A stretch of 64,000 bases of DNA from Macrosoma leucophasiata (Eukaryota > Arthropoda > Insecta > Lepidoptera > Hedylidae), in contig JAWQUS010000030.1 in NCBI GenBank assembly GCA_036365455.1, positions 19,240,001 through 19,304,000 on the forward strand. The letters run 5' to 3'. The notes under the pieces are model-generated. The model ran no database searches, was not told where the DNA came from, and saw nothing but the letters and a program-made list of their open reading frames with translations. The position numbers and the translations under genes were made by a program. This document shows positions 32,403-43,670 of the stretch, one piece after another; the first letter of the stretch is position 1; the number at the start of each line of letters is the position of its first letter.

Positions 32403-32952
32403 GAAAATACTAATATCTTAAATTTTTATATTATAAATGTTTAAAGGTATTTCCTTATCACCAGTGTACATTGTTTACCTGTTTGTCACTTCGGAACATA
32501 AAAAAGCTGCTATCGTCCCCGCTACCGCCCACGTCAGTGGCTGCGCTCCAGGTGACTATAGTGGCCGCCCGCGGTCGGGGGCTCGTGATTATCGCCGTCC
32601 ACGCCGCTAATGACGCGGAAGACGCCCACGGGCGCCATTAAAAAGTTCAACACTATACTGACCACCTTTAATAGTTTTGATAACATTTCACCGGCGACAG
32701 GTCACCGCGGTCGATGTGGCGATAGCTTAATTTGTTCCGCTGCTATTTAATTTGGATATCATATTCGAATTTTGAATATTATAGGATTAACTGTATATTG
32801 AGGTGATTATAATTTGAGGTTGTTTGCTTCGTTTAGATCACTCGCTTCGATGCAGTAAAGGAGAAAAGTTGTACTCGTATTTTCTGAATGCATATTATAT
32901 CGATTTGGGGCTCATCAGATCAGTGTAAGAATTGAATACGTGATTTTTGCAT
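32403..32952. other. No gene assigned; GC-rich block 32510-32640
   Basis: A strongly GC- and CpG-rich block stands out from AT-rich surroundings. No open frame with a recognisable domain crosses it. It could be an old repeat or a regulatory or exon remnant. Confidence 0.35.
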
Positions 32953-33136
32953 GTAACGAAGGCGGCAAACAAGCATACAGTTCGCATGGATGTTAAGTGA
33001 TGACTACAGCCTATAGACATGTGCACAAAAACCAGAGGTCAAAATGCAGATGCGTTGTCACCCCTGAGACCGAAGTTGTTATGTCTTCGTGATTGTTATT
33101 ACTGGGCCATTCATTAATTACCGGAACACGATAGAA
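32953..33136 (-). repeat. SINE family A, old, 5' end missing
   Basis: GGCAAACAAGCATACAGTTC through CCGGAACACGATAGAATT; no hairpin end. Confidence 0.65.
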
Positions 33137-33235
33137 TTATAAAAGGTTGACTTTATAATAAAATTTCAGTATTATCTATCTAAAATTACGCAGTCATAGG
33201 CCATCGAGCAGATAGTACCTAATTATATATATATA

Positions 33236-33523
33236 TATTTTTTTAATGTAATAAAAGTGGCAAACAAGCATGCAGTTCACATTGATGTTAAGTGATCACT
33301 GCAGCCTATAGACACTTACACAATGACCAGAGGTCAAAATGCAGATGCGCTGCCACTTCTGAGGCATTAGGTGTTATGCCTCTGTGCCAGAAATTACAGA
33401 GCCGTACATTACCTCCTGACCGGAACACGATAGTGCTGAACACTACCATTTAGCGGCAAGTATATTAGGTGATGCGGTGGTGCCTACGCCCGCGAGCTCC
33501 GTCACTGGAGCTCTACCACCAGT
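33236..33523 (-). repeat. SINE family A, full length, young
   Basis: T-run from 33236, complete body and hairpin end GAGCTCCGTCACTGGAGCTC, ending TACCACCAGT. It is one of the best copies for building a consensus. Confidence 0.9.
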
Positions 33524-33630
33524 AAAAATATATATTGTTAGCTATCTGCGAGATAGATAGCTAGCTAAGCGAACTAACTATACGCACTACGTACAAGTAA
33601 ATGTAGACCTAACGATTCGGAAATCTTAAA

Positions 33631-33912
33631 CATAGAGCAACACGGGCCACCGGCCACCGGCCGCGGCGGACCGGAGGGGAGTAGCCTGTAGCAGTCTTAT
33701 GCCTGTCGCCCAGATATTAAAATGTGTGCGTGAAATTGTTTATGTATTTGTTGAAGTCAAGATGTGAGTTTCGTAGTAATAGACGATTTATGTAGTGTTA
33801 GTGTGTATCACACGTATTTTCCCCCCGCAAAAAATGACAGACTGTTGTGCATCGGTAAAAAACGTCTACTCCCCTCCGATCCGCCGCGAAAGGTGGGTCG
33901 AGTTCTTTGATT
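33631..33912. mobile_element. MITE family C
   Basis: CATAGAGCAACACGGGCCAC left end with a duplicated CCACCGGC motif. The body has GTGTGCGTGAAATTGTTTAT and TGACAGACTGTTGTGCATCG, and the right TIR is decayed (GGGTCGAGTTCTTTGATTA). Confidence 0.8.
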
Positions 33913-35308
33913 ATATACACGCCTAGATGGAGCGTCGCCTTACAAACGCTGCAAAAACAATGTCCCAATTCGAAAATCCTTGTGTGCGTGTAACACACAC
34001 TTGTATGTATATTTTATTCGCTTTACACACACTACTCAACTGGTGAAAATGTTACTTGCTTATGACATTTTCCCCTAAAAATAGGGAAAATTAGCTTAAG
34101 TCGAGTTCATTTTTTTCATAATGTGTGACATAATAATATTACGATATTCGTCGGGTCGTCTCACAGTAGCTTTAGTTATATTAGTTTTAGTTATTTTATT
34201 TTTTTTGTTTGTTTTGGTACGTGTATTAGCTTAAGTTATTCGTTGTTAGTTATTTGTTCTTAGTGTTAATTACTTTTATCGTGGAAATAAATAAATATAT
34301 TTTTAAGAGCAAAATCAAAATCTGGAATTGATCCACTAGTTGGAAATTTACAAACCCACAAACAGATACACGCGTCAAACTTAGAAAACCCCTCTTTTTC
34401 CTTCGGGGGTTATTAAAATAATGTTATTTAAATAAATATAAGTATATCAATAAAATATTTTATATAGATTTTATTTTATATCTTCATATTTCTCTGGGAA
34501 GATTTTAATTCAAAAACTGGCAACACAGTAAACATGGAGGCAATGAATCGTACAAATGCGACGTAAAATTAAATATTGTTGATTTCATTCTGGGATACGT
34601 TTAGGACTATGGAAAGTGTAGTTACCGATAATAAGAAATGTTTTTAGATGTTTTCATTCTTCTTTTGTAATTTCGGAACACTTTAATAGCGCAAATCGTC
34701 ATAATGAAAGCATAGACGTGGACGTGTTTTCGTTACAATGACAGTATCGCTACTGAGCGAGTGGAACGAAGTTATGAGCCAACAGTTAACTGATATTTTT
34801 TTGGATGCTTAAGAACTTAGATGCTCTATCTAGACGTGTATATAATCAAAGGTCGAGTTGCTCTATGTCTGAAACCATCTCGGTCATTACGACAGCGATA
34901 TTCAAACCGCCCAAATCGTCAGGGAATAATGGAGTTACATAAATAAAGAGAAATTCCGACGAATTCATTATCCCCAGTTTGTAATTTGATTAACAATAGA
35001 CGCCTAAAAGACAATAAAACTTGATACGCCAAAACGCGCTGTGTTTACGAGCAAAAACTGGACTTTCCACGGGCTCGGCGCATTGTGTAACATGTAGTTC
35101 CGTTAACTATCCCTGAATGTGGCATCGAAGCCCACACCTCGCGGTCAAATGTCGTAGCATCTCCGCCCACACGACGCTTGTGCTACGTATTTACTTATAT
35201 AGAAAGTACGTGATTATGGTGACAATATCTCTCACAAATTAGGGATTACGATATTTAATAAACTGAAAAGTTTGTTTTATTGATTGCCTAACTAGTATTG
35301 TTAGAAAT
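33913..35308. other. No gene seen
   Basis: Long AT-rich stretch with no shared repeat family recognised. Confidence 0.4.
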
Positions 35309-35569
35309 CATAGAGCGATGCGGCCCATCGGTCGCGGCGGACCGGAGAGGAGAACCCTGTATTACCGATGCAAAACAGCGTGTCATTTTTTGCGGGGGAA
35401 ATGCGTGCGACACACACGCACACTACAAAAATCGTCTATTACTACGAAACTCACACCTTTAACAAAATACAGAAACAATTTCACGCACACATTTAAACAT
35501 CTAGGCGACAGGTACAGGCCCATTTGGGCTTGTACTTTGACAGAGGGGAAAGCCTGCATGTAAAAATAG
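35309..35569. mobile_element. MITE family C with inverted core
   Basis: It begins with the left TIR (CATAGAGCGATGCGGCCCAT), but the body is in the opposite order to other copies (TACCGATGCAAAACAG before GGGGAAAGCCTGCATG). So the core has flipped between the ends, or two copies have recombined. Confidence 0.7.
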
Positions 35570-35619
35570 ATGTTGCTACTGCCACCCCAAGGCAATGCAA
35601 TAAATGTGAAGTAAAAATT

Positions 35620-35675
35620 CGATAGTCATGGTTGGACTAGAGATCCCGGTGGTCGCGAATTCAAATCCCGCCTGA
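35620..35675 (+). repeat. tRNA-derived unit, diverged copy
   Basis: GGTTGGACTAGAGATCCCGG, then GCGAATTCAAATCCCGCCTG and AAGTC match the anticodon arm, T-arm and acceptor of the unit at 8267. Confidence 0.6.
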
Positions 35676-35691
35676 AGTCTTTTATTTCCCA

Positions 35692-36062
35692 TTTTTAGGG
35701 CTCCTTAGTAAACAAAGAACCGTTATAGTTTCGCCATGTCCGTCTGTCTGTCCGTCCGCAGTTTAGCGCAAAAACGATTAGTACTTAGGGACTTGAAATT
35801 TGGCACGCATATACGTCTTTATTACGTCGACAATAGGTAGAATAAAAACATGTTTTTTTTTTAATTAAGGGTGCCTCCCGTACCTTACCCCTTATTTTTC
35901 GTTTTTTATGTAGTGTGGGATATTGTTTGATAGTTTTGATACGGGTGTGCTAATTTCATTTTTCGATTTAGTTAACGGTTTGTGACTTTTAAGCTTAAAA
36001 GTGCCAATTTTCATTAGAGTCACGTATACCTCCCTCGTACCAACTAAACCGTTGTTGTAAGA
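35692..36062 (+). repeat. GGTTCCG-type repeat
   Basis: AGGGCTCCTTAGTAAACAAA, GTCCGTCTGTCTGTCCGTC and a low-complexity AT body, related to the copy starting at 40595. Non-coding here. Confidence 0.5.
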
Positions 36063-36943
36063 TTTCAAACGTTATGGTAATAGTAGCTATAAATGAAATT
36101 AAAAGGAAAACTATCACCCTTAAGTTGGCTTTACAAGTTTGCGAGAAATAGTCGACCCAATGTATTTGACTCGAAAATTTCGAATAACTTCATAGAAAAT
36201 AATATTTTTATTCATAACTGTGGAGGAACGGTTGGAAGTGTTCCTCCGGCGAAAAGGGAGGATCCTCCGACCAGGCGAGGTGGTAGCGCCTGGCGGGCCG
36301 CGGCCCAACGGTTGACGTTGGGAAGTTGTATATATGCCAACTCTTGAGAAATCTTCGTATGTGCGATGTAATTTGACTGCACGCCATCTACCGTACTAGA
36401 CGAGTACTGTAAGGTTTCATTGTATTCCACTAGTTGGCGCCTTAATGTAGTGGACGCTACAATAACATCTCTTACTCTGTAAATACGGCACCCTACACTG
36501 CGCGTGGCCCGACATGCATTTGACCGGTTTTTCTTTAATAGTAATATAGTGATTTTCCCCTTAATGACGCGCGACACTGTTGTATGCATCTTAGGGGAAG
36601 GCTTTTGCCTAACTATTGAATATACCTAATATAATTTTATTAACGATTCGGCACATCACTAGATCTTTACCGAAATGAAACAACCAGCAGGTAGGTATCT
36701 ATTACGAACATTCTTGTGTTTTGTTAGTAACATAAGATTGAGAAAGTCGGAATATATTGAAGAGATAATTGACACCAACAATAATTAACTAATTTAATAT
36801 TTTTTTACAACTATGATTAGCTCCTTTAAATGTCTTGATTAACTTTAAATGCTAATTTAACGTGTCTTTGATGAGGTATCAGACATCTCTCGTCTCTATT
36901 ATTGGCATAACTGATCGTGACAATGTTATAAACAACAAGACAT
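36063..36943. other. No gene; possible Y piece at 36540-36605
   Basis: A GC-rich patch at 36220-36320 (GGAGGATCCTCC palindromic block) and a Y-like stretch (GACGCGCGACACTGTTGTATG, GGGGAAGGCTTT). The overlapping short frames show no domain. Confidence 0.4.
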
Positions 36944-37271
36944 GTATGTATGTATCTTCACGCCAGGTCCCTAACGGGGTAGGCAGAGAGTGTAGAGCGC
37001 CAGACATCCCGTTTCTGACAAACCTCTCGTGCCTCGTCTACCTTCATCATTCTCTTCATACATGCACGCCGATTCCTAAGACTTTTGACCCCACCATCAG
37101 ACAGAACTCGACCTATTTGGTCATGGTAGGTCAGCCTTGGTCTTCCTGGGCCTCTGCAACCATCCACATTCGCATTTTATATCTGTTTAGTCATTCGCTC
37201 ATTCGACATTCTTTCTATATGCCCGAACCATCGGAGCATGCCATGCCTTTTTTCATTTTTACACCGATACT
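36944..37271 (-). mobile_element. LINE family R, 5'-truncated, 13-bp TSD
   Basis: AACAACAAGACAT flanks both sides (36931-36943, 37272-37284). The minus strand encodes about 100 C-terminal residues of the R frame (MLRWFGHIERMSNERMTKQI region, then GPGRPRLTYHDQIGRVLSD) and ends VRDLA-stop just before a GATACATACATA tail. Confidence 0.9.
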
Positions 37272-37356
37272 AACAACAAGACATCTTTCCAATATTAGTT
37301 TAAACATTATGTTTTTCACAATTAAGTTTGACCGAAATGTATCAAATTATTCGAAA

Positions 37357-37546
37357 TCTATACTTTAATATTATAAAGCTGAAGAGTTTGTTTGTTTGAA
37401 CGCGCTGATCTCAGGAACTACTGATTTGATTTGAAAAGTTATTTCAGTGTTAGATGGCCCATTTATGTTGGAAGGCTATAGGCTATATATCACGCTATGA
37501 CTAATAGGAACGGAGCAGCGCGGGTGAAGCCGGGGCTGGCCGCTAG
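37357..37546 (+). mobile_element. Short Helitron (family H)
   Basis: TC after A (37356), AAGCTGAAGAGTTTGTTTG, and the end GAAGCCGGGGCTGGCCGCTAG before T. Non-coding. Confidence 0.85.
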
Positions 37547-37740
37547 TGTTTTAATATAATTCCGATTATAACCGTACGTTTGGATGTAGGTTTATAATGA
37601 ACAAATTATGAATCGCATCCAATCTACGATAAATGATCGCTAACAAGTTTCAATTAGACGATGCCCTCTGTCAATTTTAGTCTTGAATAAACTCAAATTT
37701 ACTGTGTATGTAGATCGACTTCTGTCTGAATATTGATTTC

Positions 37741-38113
37741 TTTTTTTTTATGTAATGGTAGTGGCAAACAAGCATGCAGTTCACATTGATGTTAAGTAAT
37801 GACTGCAGCTTATAGACACCCACACAAATACCAATGCCAAAATGCAGTAGCGTTATCACTCCTGAAGCCTTAGGTGTTACAATTAAATTAAATTTATCTG
37901 CCGCCAAATGGCAGTGTTCAGCGCTATTGTTTTCCGGTTAGATGGTCATGTATGGCCCCGTAATAACTATCACAGAGACATAACAACTTAGGTCTCGGGG
38001 GTGGCAACGCATCTGCACTTTGACCTCAGGTTTTTGTGTAGATGTCTATAGGCTGCGTATCACTTAACATCAATGTGAGCTGCATGCTAGGTTGTCACCT
38101 TATTTTCTGATAA
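37741..38113. repeat. Two SINE A pieces in inverted order
   Basis: 37741-37881 is the 3' half of a minus-strand copy; 37893-38113 is the 3' part of a plus-strand copy lacking the hairpin. Their 3' halves could pair as a long imperfect hairpin in a transcript. Confidence 0.75.
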
Positions 38114-38181
38114 AAGAAGTTGATTAGCTTAACTCCATATGAAGACTCATGGTTTGAATCGTTTGCGACCTATACATACCT

Positions 38182-40442
38182 AGTAATGTAAAGAAGTGTA
38201 ACTAAAGAAAAAAAAATGGTTCCACGTGAAGAGACACATCATGGGCGGGGCATAAATGGGGCATACGGCAGCGCGTCAATCTATTGGATGGATGCCGCTC
38301 GGCGTAACGATCTTGTCGCGACCAATCGAATGACAGCATTGTCTAATTTAAAAATGTTAAATGGAACCAAAATCTAAACGATAATTGTATGAGGGTTATA
38401 CCTATTTCTATACATATTTTATTATTTTATTTTATTTTTATACTTTATTGTACACCAATACATTAAAGAGACAACAAAATAGAAGAAATAGATGATACAA
38501 AAGGCGGTCTTATCACAAAACTGCAATCTCTTCCAGACAACCTTTGGGTTTAGGAAACTGTGTAAATTAGAATATTAGGGGTGTACTAATGCAAGTAAAT
38601 TTAAAATTATAGCTTACAAAGAAGAAAAGAAAAAATTAAAATAATAAAAATAATAATAGGTAACTTTTAGGTGATCAGGACTTAACTCGACAAGGGAAAG
38701 ATCTGGGCGACGTAATGATCGTGAAGTCGTTTTTTGAACGTTACGACTGAATTAGCTTGTCGAATTTCAACAGGAAGCAAGTTCCATAGGCGGATAGCTT
38801 CCACCGTGAATGATTTGGAATAAAATGAAGAGAAATGTGAAGGAATTGATAGAAGGAGATTATTGGAAGAACGAAGGGACAAGGAATGAGAAGAGCCAAG
38901 AAAAAGAAAACGCTCCTTCAAATAGGTTGGGGTTTGGGGATTGAACAGTATACAGTAAAGAAAAGAAAGAATGTGTGTATTCCTGCGAAAACGAATGGGT
39001 AGCCACTTGAGTTGTTTACGAAAATCAGAAACGTGATCATATTTGCGTAGCCCAAATATGAATCGTATGCAAAGGTTTTGAAGCCGCTCAAGTTTGTTTA
39101 ATTGCTCCTGAGTTAAGTCTAGATAGCATATGTCGGCATAGTCAAGAATTGGAAAGAGAATCGATCGAGCTAAAGTAATTTTAGTGGATGACGGCAAGAA
39201 ATTTTGGAGTCTTCTCAAGGCGCCAACGGCAGCAAACATCTTCCGGCTCACTTCAGCGATTTGTGGCGTCCAACATAAACTATTGTCGATAATTATCCCC
39301 AAATTCTTAACATTATCACAATATGTGATACACGTTCCATTAATTTTAATAGATGGCAGCTGTAACATGTCTAATTTGGCGAGCATACGCGAGCTGCCAA
39401 TGATTATAGCTTGACTTTTGGTTGGGTTGAGCTGTAATCCGAAAGCTTCACTCCATAAAGAAATATGTTTAAGGTCGTTATTGACACTCTGTATGGCCTC
39501 AGGCAGATGAGTGAGATTGGCCTGGCAATAAATTTGAAGATCATCTGCATAAAGGTGGTAGAGAGAAGATATATTTTGAGTGATTAAGTTGACAAAGGTA
39601 GAAAAAAGGAGAGGAGACAACACGCCACCTTGTGGTACACCGGCAGTGACATTACACCAAGAAGAAAAGGTGTCATCCAATCGAATGCGCTGCCGGCGAC
39701 CAAACAAGTAACTGTGAAACCAATCAATTACTGTCGGAGATATGTTAAGAGAACGAAGGATCGCCAGCAAGATGTCGAAATCAACAGTGTTGAAAGCATT
39801 GCTAAAATCAAGTAAAGTGAGTACCGTGAACTGTTGATTCTCCATGCCTTGCCTAATATCGTCCGTTATTTTGACGAGAACGCTAGCCGTACTATGACCT
39901 CTTCGAAAACCGGATTGGAAGGAATTGAGCAGACTGTATTTGGACATAAAGGAAAGTAGCTGATCATAAACCAACCGCTCAAGGACTTTGGATAAAAAGG
40001 GAAGAATAGAAATGGGACGAAATTCAGAAAAGGATTTGGGATTGGATTTTTTTGGCAAAGGTATTAGTTGTGCATCCTTCCAGATAGAAGGAAAGGAGGA
40101 ACTGGTGATAGAGAAGTTGAAAATGGAGGTAATCATGGGAACAATGGAATCAACTAAAGGTAAAATCATTTTACGGCTAACGTTGTCACAGCCCACAGCA
40201 TCAGAATCAATTGCAAGTATGTTCTTCTTAACATCACGATCAGTGAATTGTTCAAAAGTAAAACAGGGATATTCAGGAGTAGGGATCGATGAAAGAAAAT
40301 TTAACGTGTTTAGCTTTTTAATGCCATCAATGCAGGCAGATGATGAAAAGTGTACATTAAGTTGATTGAGATCTAAGTTGTTCAGAAGAATATTGGAATC
40401 AAAACTGGATTTCCCAACTCCTAGAGACTTCAGAAACTTCCA
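38182..40442 (-). mobile_element. CR1-like LINE insertion, 5'-truncated
   Basis: GACCTATACATACCT is found at 38167-38181 and again at 40443-40457, a candidate 15-bp target duplication. The 5' truncation falls in the linker between endonuclease and reverse transcriptase. The 3' untranslated region (38681 down to about 38411) ends in a TAAAA-rich tail. The extra 230 bp between that tail and the left repeat is unexplained (3' transduction, or the true duplication is only CTATACATA near 38410). Confidence 0.75.
38682..40442 (-). CDS. Non-LTR reverse transcriptase, N-terminus missing
   Basis: Uninterrupted for about 586 codons from a TGG at 40442 (no start codon of its own; a GTG lies at 40196) to the stop at 38682. 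Counted from 40196, the fingers/palm motifs appear in order: FRPISILPF at 59-67, FQSGFRRGHST at 93-103, LLDFSNAF at 128-135 (first catalytic Asp), GVPQGGVLSPLLF at 186-198, and YADD at 216-219 (catalytic Asp pair). The C-terminal part has the conserved LERLQN..RFIFGL and the RLWNLLP...FKKRLHDHY end. The upstream frame has WKFLKSLGV, the linker after the endonuclease. The endonuclease itself is missing, so it cannot start a new insertion. It resembles the CR1/Jockey group; the exact clade is not assigned. The absence of stops points to a recent insertion. Confidence 0.88.
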   Translation of the reverse strand, partial: WKFLKSLGVGKSSFDSNILLNNLDLNQLNVHFSSSACIDGIKKLNTLNFLSSIPTPEYPCFTFEQFTDRDVKKNILAIDSDAVGCDNVSRKMILPLVDSIVPMITSIFNFSITSSSFPSIWKDAQLIPLPKKSNPKSFSEFRPISILPFLSKVLERLVYDQLLSFMSKYSLLNSFQSGFRRGHSTASVLVKITDDIRQGMENQQFTVLTLLDFSNAFNTVDFDILLAILRSLNISPTVIDWFHSYLFGRRQRIRLDDTFSSWCNVTAGVPQGGVLSPLLFSTFVNLITQNISSLYHLYADDLQIYCQANLTHLPEAIQSVNNDLKHISLWSEAFGLQLNPTKSQAIIIGSSRMLAKLDMLQLPSIKINGTCITYCDNVKNLGIIIDNSLCWTPQIAEVSRKMFAAVGALRRLQNFLPSSTKITLARSILFPILDYADICYLDLTQEQLNKLERLQNLCIRFIFGLRKYDHVSDFRKQLKWLPIRFRRNTHILSFLYCILFNPQTPTYLKERFLFLGSSHSLSLRSSNNLLLSIPSHFSSFYSKSFTVEAIRLWNLLPVEIRQANSVVTFKKRLHDHYVAQIFPLSS

Positions 40443-40594
40443 GACCTATACATACCTTATTATGAGTAGTTGACGACCCAGTCCCTTTCGCCAAGTTGTA
40501 ATCCAAATGTTCTTTATCAATATTTCACCTGAGTTATCAATGGCGACGAGAAATTCACACACAATTTCCTATTAGCGTTAACGATTTTTTTTTA

Positions 40595-41098
40595 TTTTTT
40601 AGGGTTCCGTTCCTTAAAAGGAAAAAAGGAACCCTTATAGGATCACTCGTGCGTCTGTCTGTCTGTCTGTCCGTCTGTCACAGCCAATTTGCTCCTAAAC
40701 TACTCGAACGATTGAGTTGAAATTTGATGAATATATGTAAATTGGTGACCCAAAGATGAACACGTCAAGTAAAATAATAAATTTTAAACAGGGGGGCCAC
40801 TTTCAAGGAGTAAATAAGAAAATTAAAAAAAAAAATCGTAAACTGTGTTGTGTGACATATCAAATGAAAGAGGTTGTTGTCAGCATCTCAGATATATTTT
40901 TTTTATAATTTTTGCATAAAGAAAATTGAAGTTATTTAAGAAAAACGACGAAAATTGACCATTCCCCCCCTATCTCCGAAACTACTGAACTTAAATTTTT
41001 GAAAAAAATGTGGAAAATAGTTCTTTGCCTATAGATTACTGGAAAACCTATAAAAAGTTTGAGTATTCAAATTAAATCGAAAATTCTTAATAATATAA
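40595..41098 (+). repeat. GGTTCCG repeat, long copy
   Basis: Starts TAGGGTTCCGTTCCTTAAAA, then GGAACCC, GTCTGTCTGTCTGTCCGTC, CACAGCCAATTTGCTCCTAA and an AT-rich body. The type is familiar in Lepidoptera, with relatives at 24036, 35692 and 45330. No protein is readable. Confidence 0.6.
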
Positions 41099-41162
41099 CC
41101 CCCCGTGCCGGTACCACCGTAACCGCTATGTTTTTAAATCTGTAATATTTTTGAAAATATTT

Positions 41163-41330
41163 ACTTTTTAAGTAATGGAAGTGGTAAACAAGCATACAGT
41201 GCACATTGATCTTAAGTGATGACTGCAGCCTATCGACACCCACACAAAAACCAAGGTCAAAAGACAGATGCGTTACCACTCCTGAGGCCTAAGGTGTTAT
41301 GCCTCTGTGCCGGAAATCACAGGGCCGTAT
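41163..41330 (-). repeat. SINE family A, 3' part
   Basis: T-run, then GTGGTAAACAAGCATACAG to GGAAATCACAGGGCCGTA. The 5' half is missing. Confidence 0.8.
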
Positions 41331-41421
41331 AACCAGTCAACTTCACTAAGGGGTATGTACTTACAGAGTAGACTAAAACATCTGCACAGAGACTTCGCGT
41401 GCCTGTACCTCTTTCACCACC

Positions 41422-41560
41422 TCTATAGTCTGCCTCTTTGCCCAATGGTCGCCATCGCGATGGTGAAGGTCCCGGGTTCGATCCCCCGGTCGGGAAAATC
41501 TGTCATTGGGAATATCATTGAATTGGGCATTTCTTTAAGGAAAGGAGATGTTGCGAACTC
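41422..41560 (+). repeat. tRNA-derived SINE-like unit
   Basis: TTTGCCCAATGGTCGCCATC and the B-box arm CCCGGGTTCGATCCCCCGG followed by TCGGGAAAATCTG. It lacks a full tRNA fold. The body beyond 41500 is unassigned. Confidence 0.5.
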
Positions 41561-42055
41561 GGCTCTAGTTCGTAAACGTCCTCCAAAAATGGGTAAATTA
41601 AAGAGGAATCCGAAAAAAATACAATTAATTTATTCAAGAATATATTTTATAGTTACTACCACATTTAATTCAAACGATTTTATCATTTTCAACCATATTC
41701 AACATGGCGGCGATACAACCGACGCTTCTTTAAATTGGAAATCGTTAAGTTTAAGTTCTTAGTATTAAAACATGAAATCAATTTCGAAATTATTTAGAAA
41801 ATATTACTTTTTTCTCCAAATACTAAAATTTAATCAAAAAACAAAAAAAATGAAATTGTCAAAATGACATCGCCCGCCATATTCGCCATGTTGGTTTGAG
41901 TTGCAATTCTAACTGCAAATAATATTTTGCAACTGCAAACAAAGCTAAATAAGTGAAACTATGCAGTAAAAAAACGTTTTTATATTGATTTTGTCTGTAA
42001 ATGATATTGTGTACAATACATGGCCGGAGGTCCATACATTTTTGCAACATCTCCT
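41561..42055. other. No gene seen
   Basis: AT-rich, unrecognised. Confidence 0.4.
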
Positions 42056-42304
42056 TTCCAGTAGTAGCCCGGAGTCTGGTACCAGTACCTCGGAGAGCAC
42101 GTAAAAGCAGTCAATCCTGCGCCCGATCTGTCTCCGGTCGTGTCGGATTGCCGTCCCACCGGGCTTTGAGAGTTAAATAATAGACAGTGCATGTTTGCGC
42201 ATACACTTGTGCACTATAATATCTCCCGCGCAGTTGACTAGTCTCCATGGAGATTGGCCGCCGAGACCGAACTTCGGTCTGGAGGGCATTATTATTATTA
42301 TGTC
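42056..42304 (+). repeat. LINE or SINE 3' end with (ATT)n tail
   Basis: GGTACCAGTACCTCGGAGAG, GCGCAGTTGACTAGTCTCCA, then GGTCTGGAGGGCATTATTAT. I know this 3' end type from insect genomes; the tail is a microsatellite rather than poly(A). Confidence 0.6.
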
Positions 42305-42859
42305 GAGTAGTCTGTTGAACTGTGTGATTTTTTGCCACCTCGTGTTAATCGTGAAAACGTTACAAGAAAACAGACCGGATCTAACATATTTTATTAGTTT
42401 CTGCCCATGATTTTATGTACGCAAGCCATGCGTAGACGTCAGTTTCCGGGATGAAAAGTAGGTTGTCTGTTAATCTGGATTATAAACTATCTACGTGCTC
42501 AATTGCAAAGAAAACAAACGTCCATATATACAAATCTTTATATAGTATCCCGCATATGCTTTCAACCACAAATCGTATTAAGATTAATACGGAATTACTG
42601 TCTCAATTTTTCAAAACGATGTCGTTTTTAAGATAATCATTCATAAATCAGATCGTGCTATACGAACGCAAACGTAAACTTGGCGCTGTAAATTTATCTA
42701 ACGGATTGTCCCGCCGGTGGTCCCGTGTAATGAATGGTATGACTTATGATTCAAAGCTTGTCTGTTTGGCTGTTTGTATTAGAATGGTATGAACATGTTG
42801 TGTTCAGGTAGGTATCCTATATTTTTTAAATCCGGCTATAAACTATGTACTCAATTTCG
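42305..42859. other. No gene seen
   Basis: No domain or shared repeat. Confidence 0.4.
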
Positions 42860-42974
42860 GATGCGAATGCATCTGCATTTTGACCTCTGGTTTTTGTGTA
42901 TATGTCTATAATCTGCACTAGTCACTTAACATCAATGAGAGCTGCATGTATGTTTGCCACATTCCTTACATAAA
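42860..42974 (+). repeat. SINE family A, 3' part
   Basis: GCATCTGCATTTTGACCTCT through TTTGCCACATTCCTTACATA. No hairpin end. Confidence 0.75.
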
Positions 42975-43320
42975 CCTACACTCAAAAACGACTATTCAGA
43001 GGCACCAGTACAAAATACAATAAATGTTGATAACATTCCAATCTTTGGACCCCACGGCATGCGACGAAAGCCGCAACAGATAGTAAAGGGCCCACATTTT
43101 GTAATTGCATCGTTTTCACTCCATAATATATTCAAACGAACGAATTCCGTTCGGTAATTATCTAAAACTGTCCCCATAACGATCAATTCCGAATACATTT
43201 TTCATTGCGCAATGCATTCCTATTGAATATTAACATTTCACGTAATCAGTTTACGTTGACAGCACGCGTGCCGTACCTACTGTAATGATATCTAACGTTT
43301 ACCTATACAATATCGAATCG
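42975..43320. other. No gene seen
   Basis: Short frames on both strands (around 42990-43198) have no recognised domain. Confidence 0.4.
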
Positions 43321-43528
43321 CGCATGGCCCCGTGGCTGGTGTGGATCGGAAGCGATCTACTCGGTTAAGCGATACGGGCACGGTCGGGTGTGTGATGGGT
43401 GACCGCTAGTGGCAAATTAAAATGCGCGTTTCCGTGCTTCGGAGGGCACGTTAAGCCGCCGGATCGAAAGATAGCAGTCGTAAAACCTTGTCGGAGGCCT
43501 TTTGTGGCCCATGTTGCTCTATGGCGGT
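43321..43528 (+). repeat. 5S-rRNA-derived SINE fused to a MITE C end
   Basis: GATCTACTCGGTTAAGCGAT, then ACGGGCACGGTCGG and GATGGGTGACCGC resemble the 5S rRNA promoter region. The match to the full copy at 62106 runs to GTCGGAGGCCTT (43501). From 43505 the sequence is the last 24 bases of MITE C (GTGGCCCATGTTGCTCTATG). This is not a working rRNA gene. Confidence 0.7.
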
Positions 43529-43670
43529 TGCCGATTGACCCAGTGAAGTAGACTAGTGCCGCCTCGAGACGTGCCGCCTACATAAGTCCGACCTAAAAAA
43601 AACCAGGCGTCAGTGTAACAACTATACTTTGTACATGAATAAGTTTTTTTGTACAATTTCGATCAGAATA

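Noticed and set aside
36212..36589. 125-codon minus-strand frame
   Set aside because: No domain; it runs through a palindromic GC patch and Y-like repeat sequence.
43321..43505. 5S rRNA gene
   Set aside because: Only the promoter-like middle resembles 5S; flanks match a SINE body seen at 62106, so it is a 5S-derived repeat.
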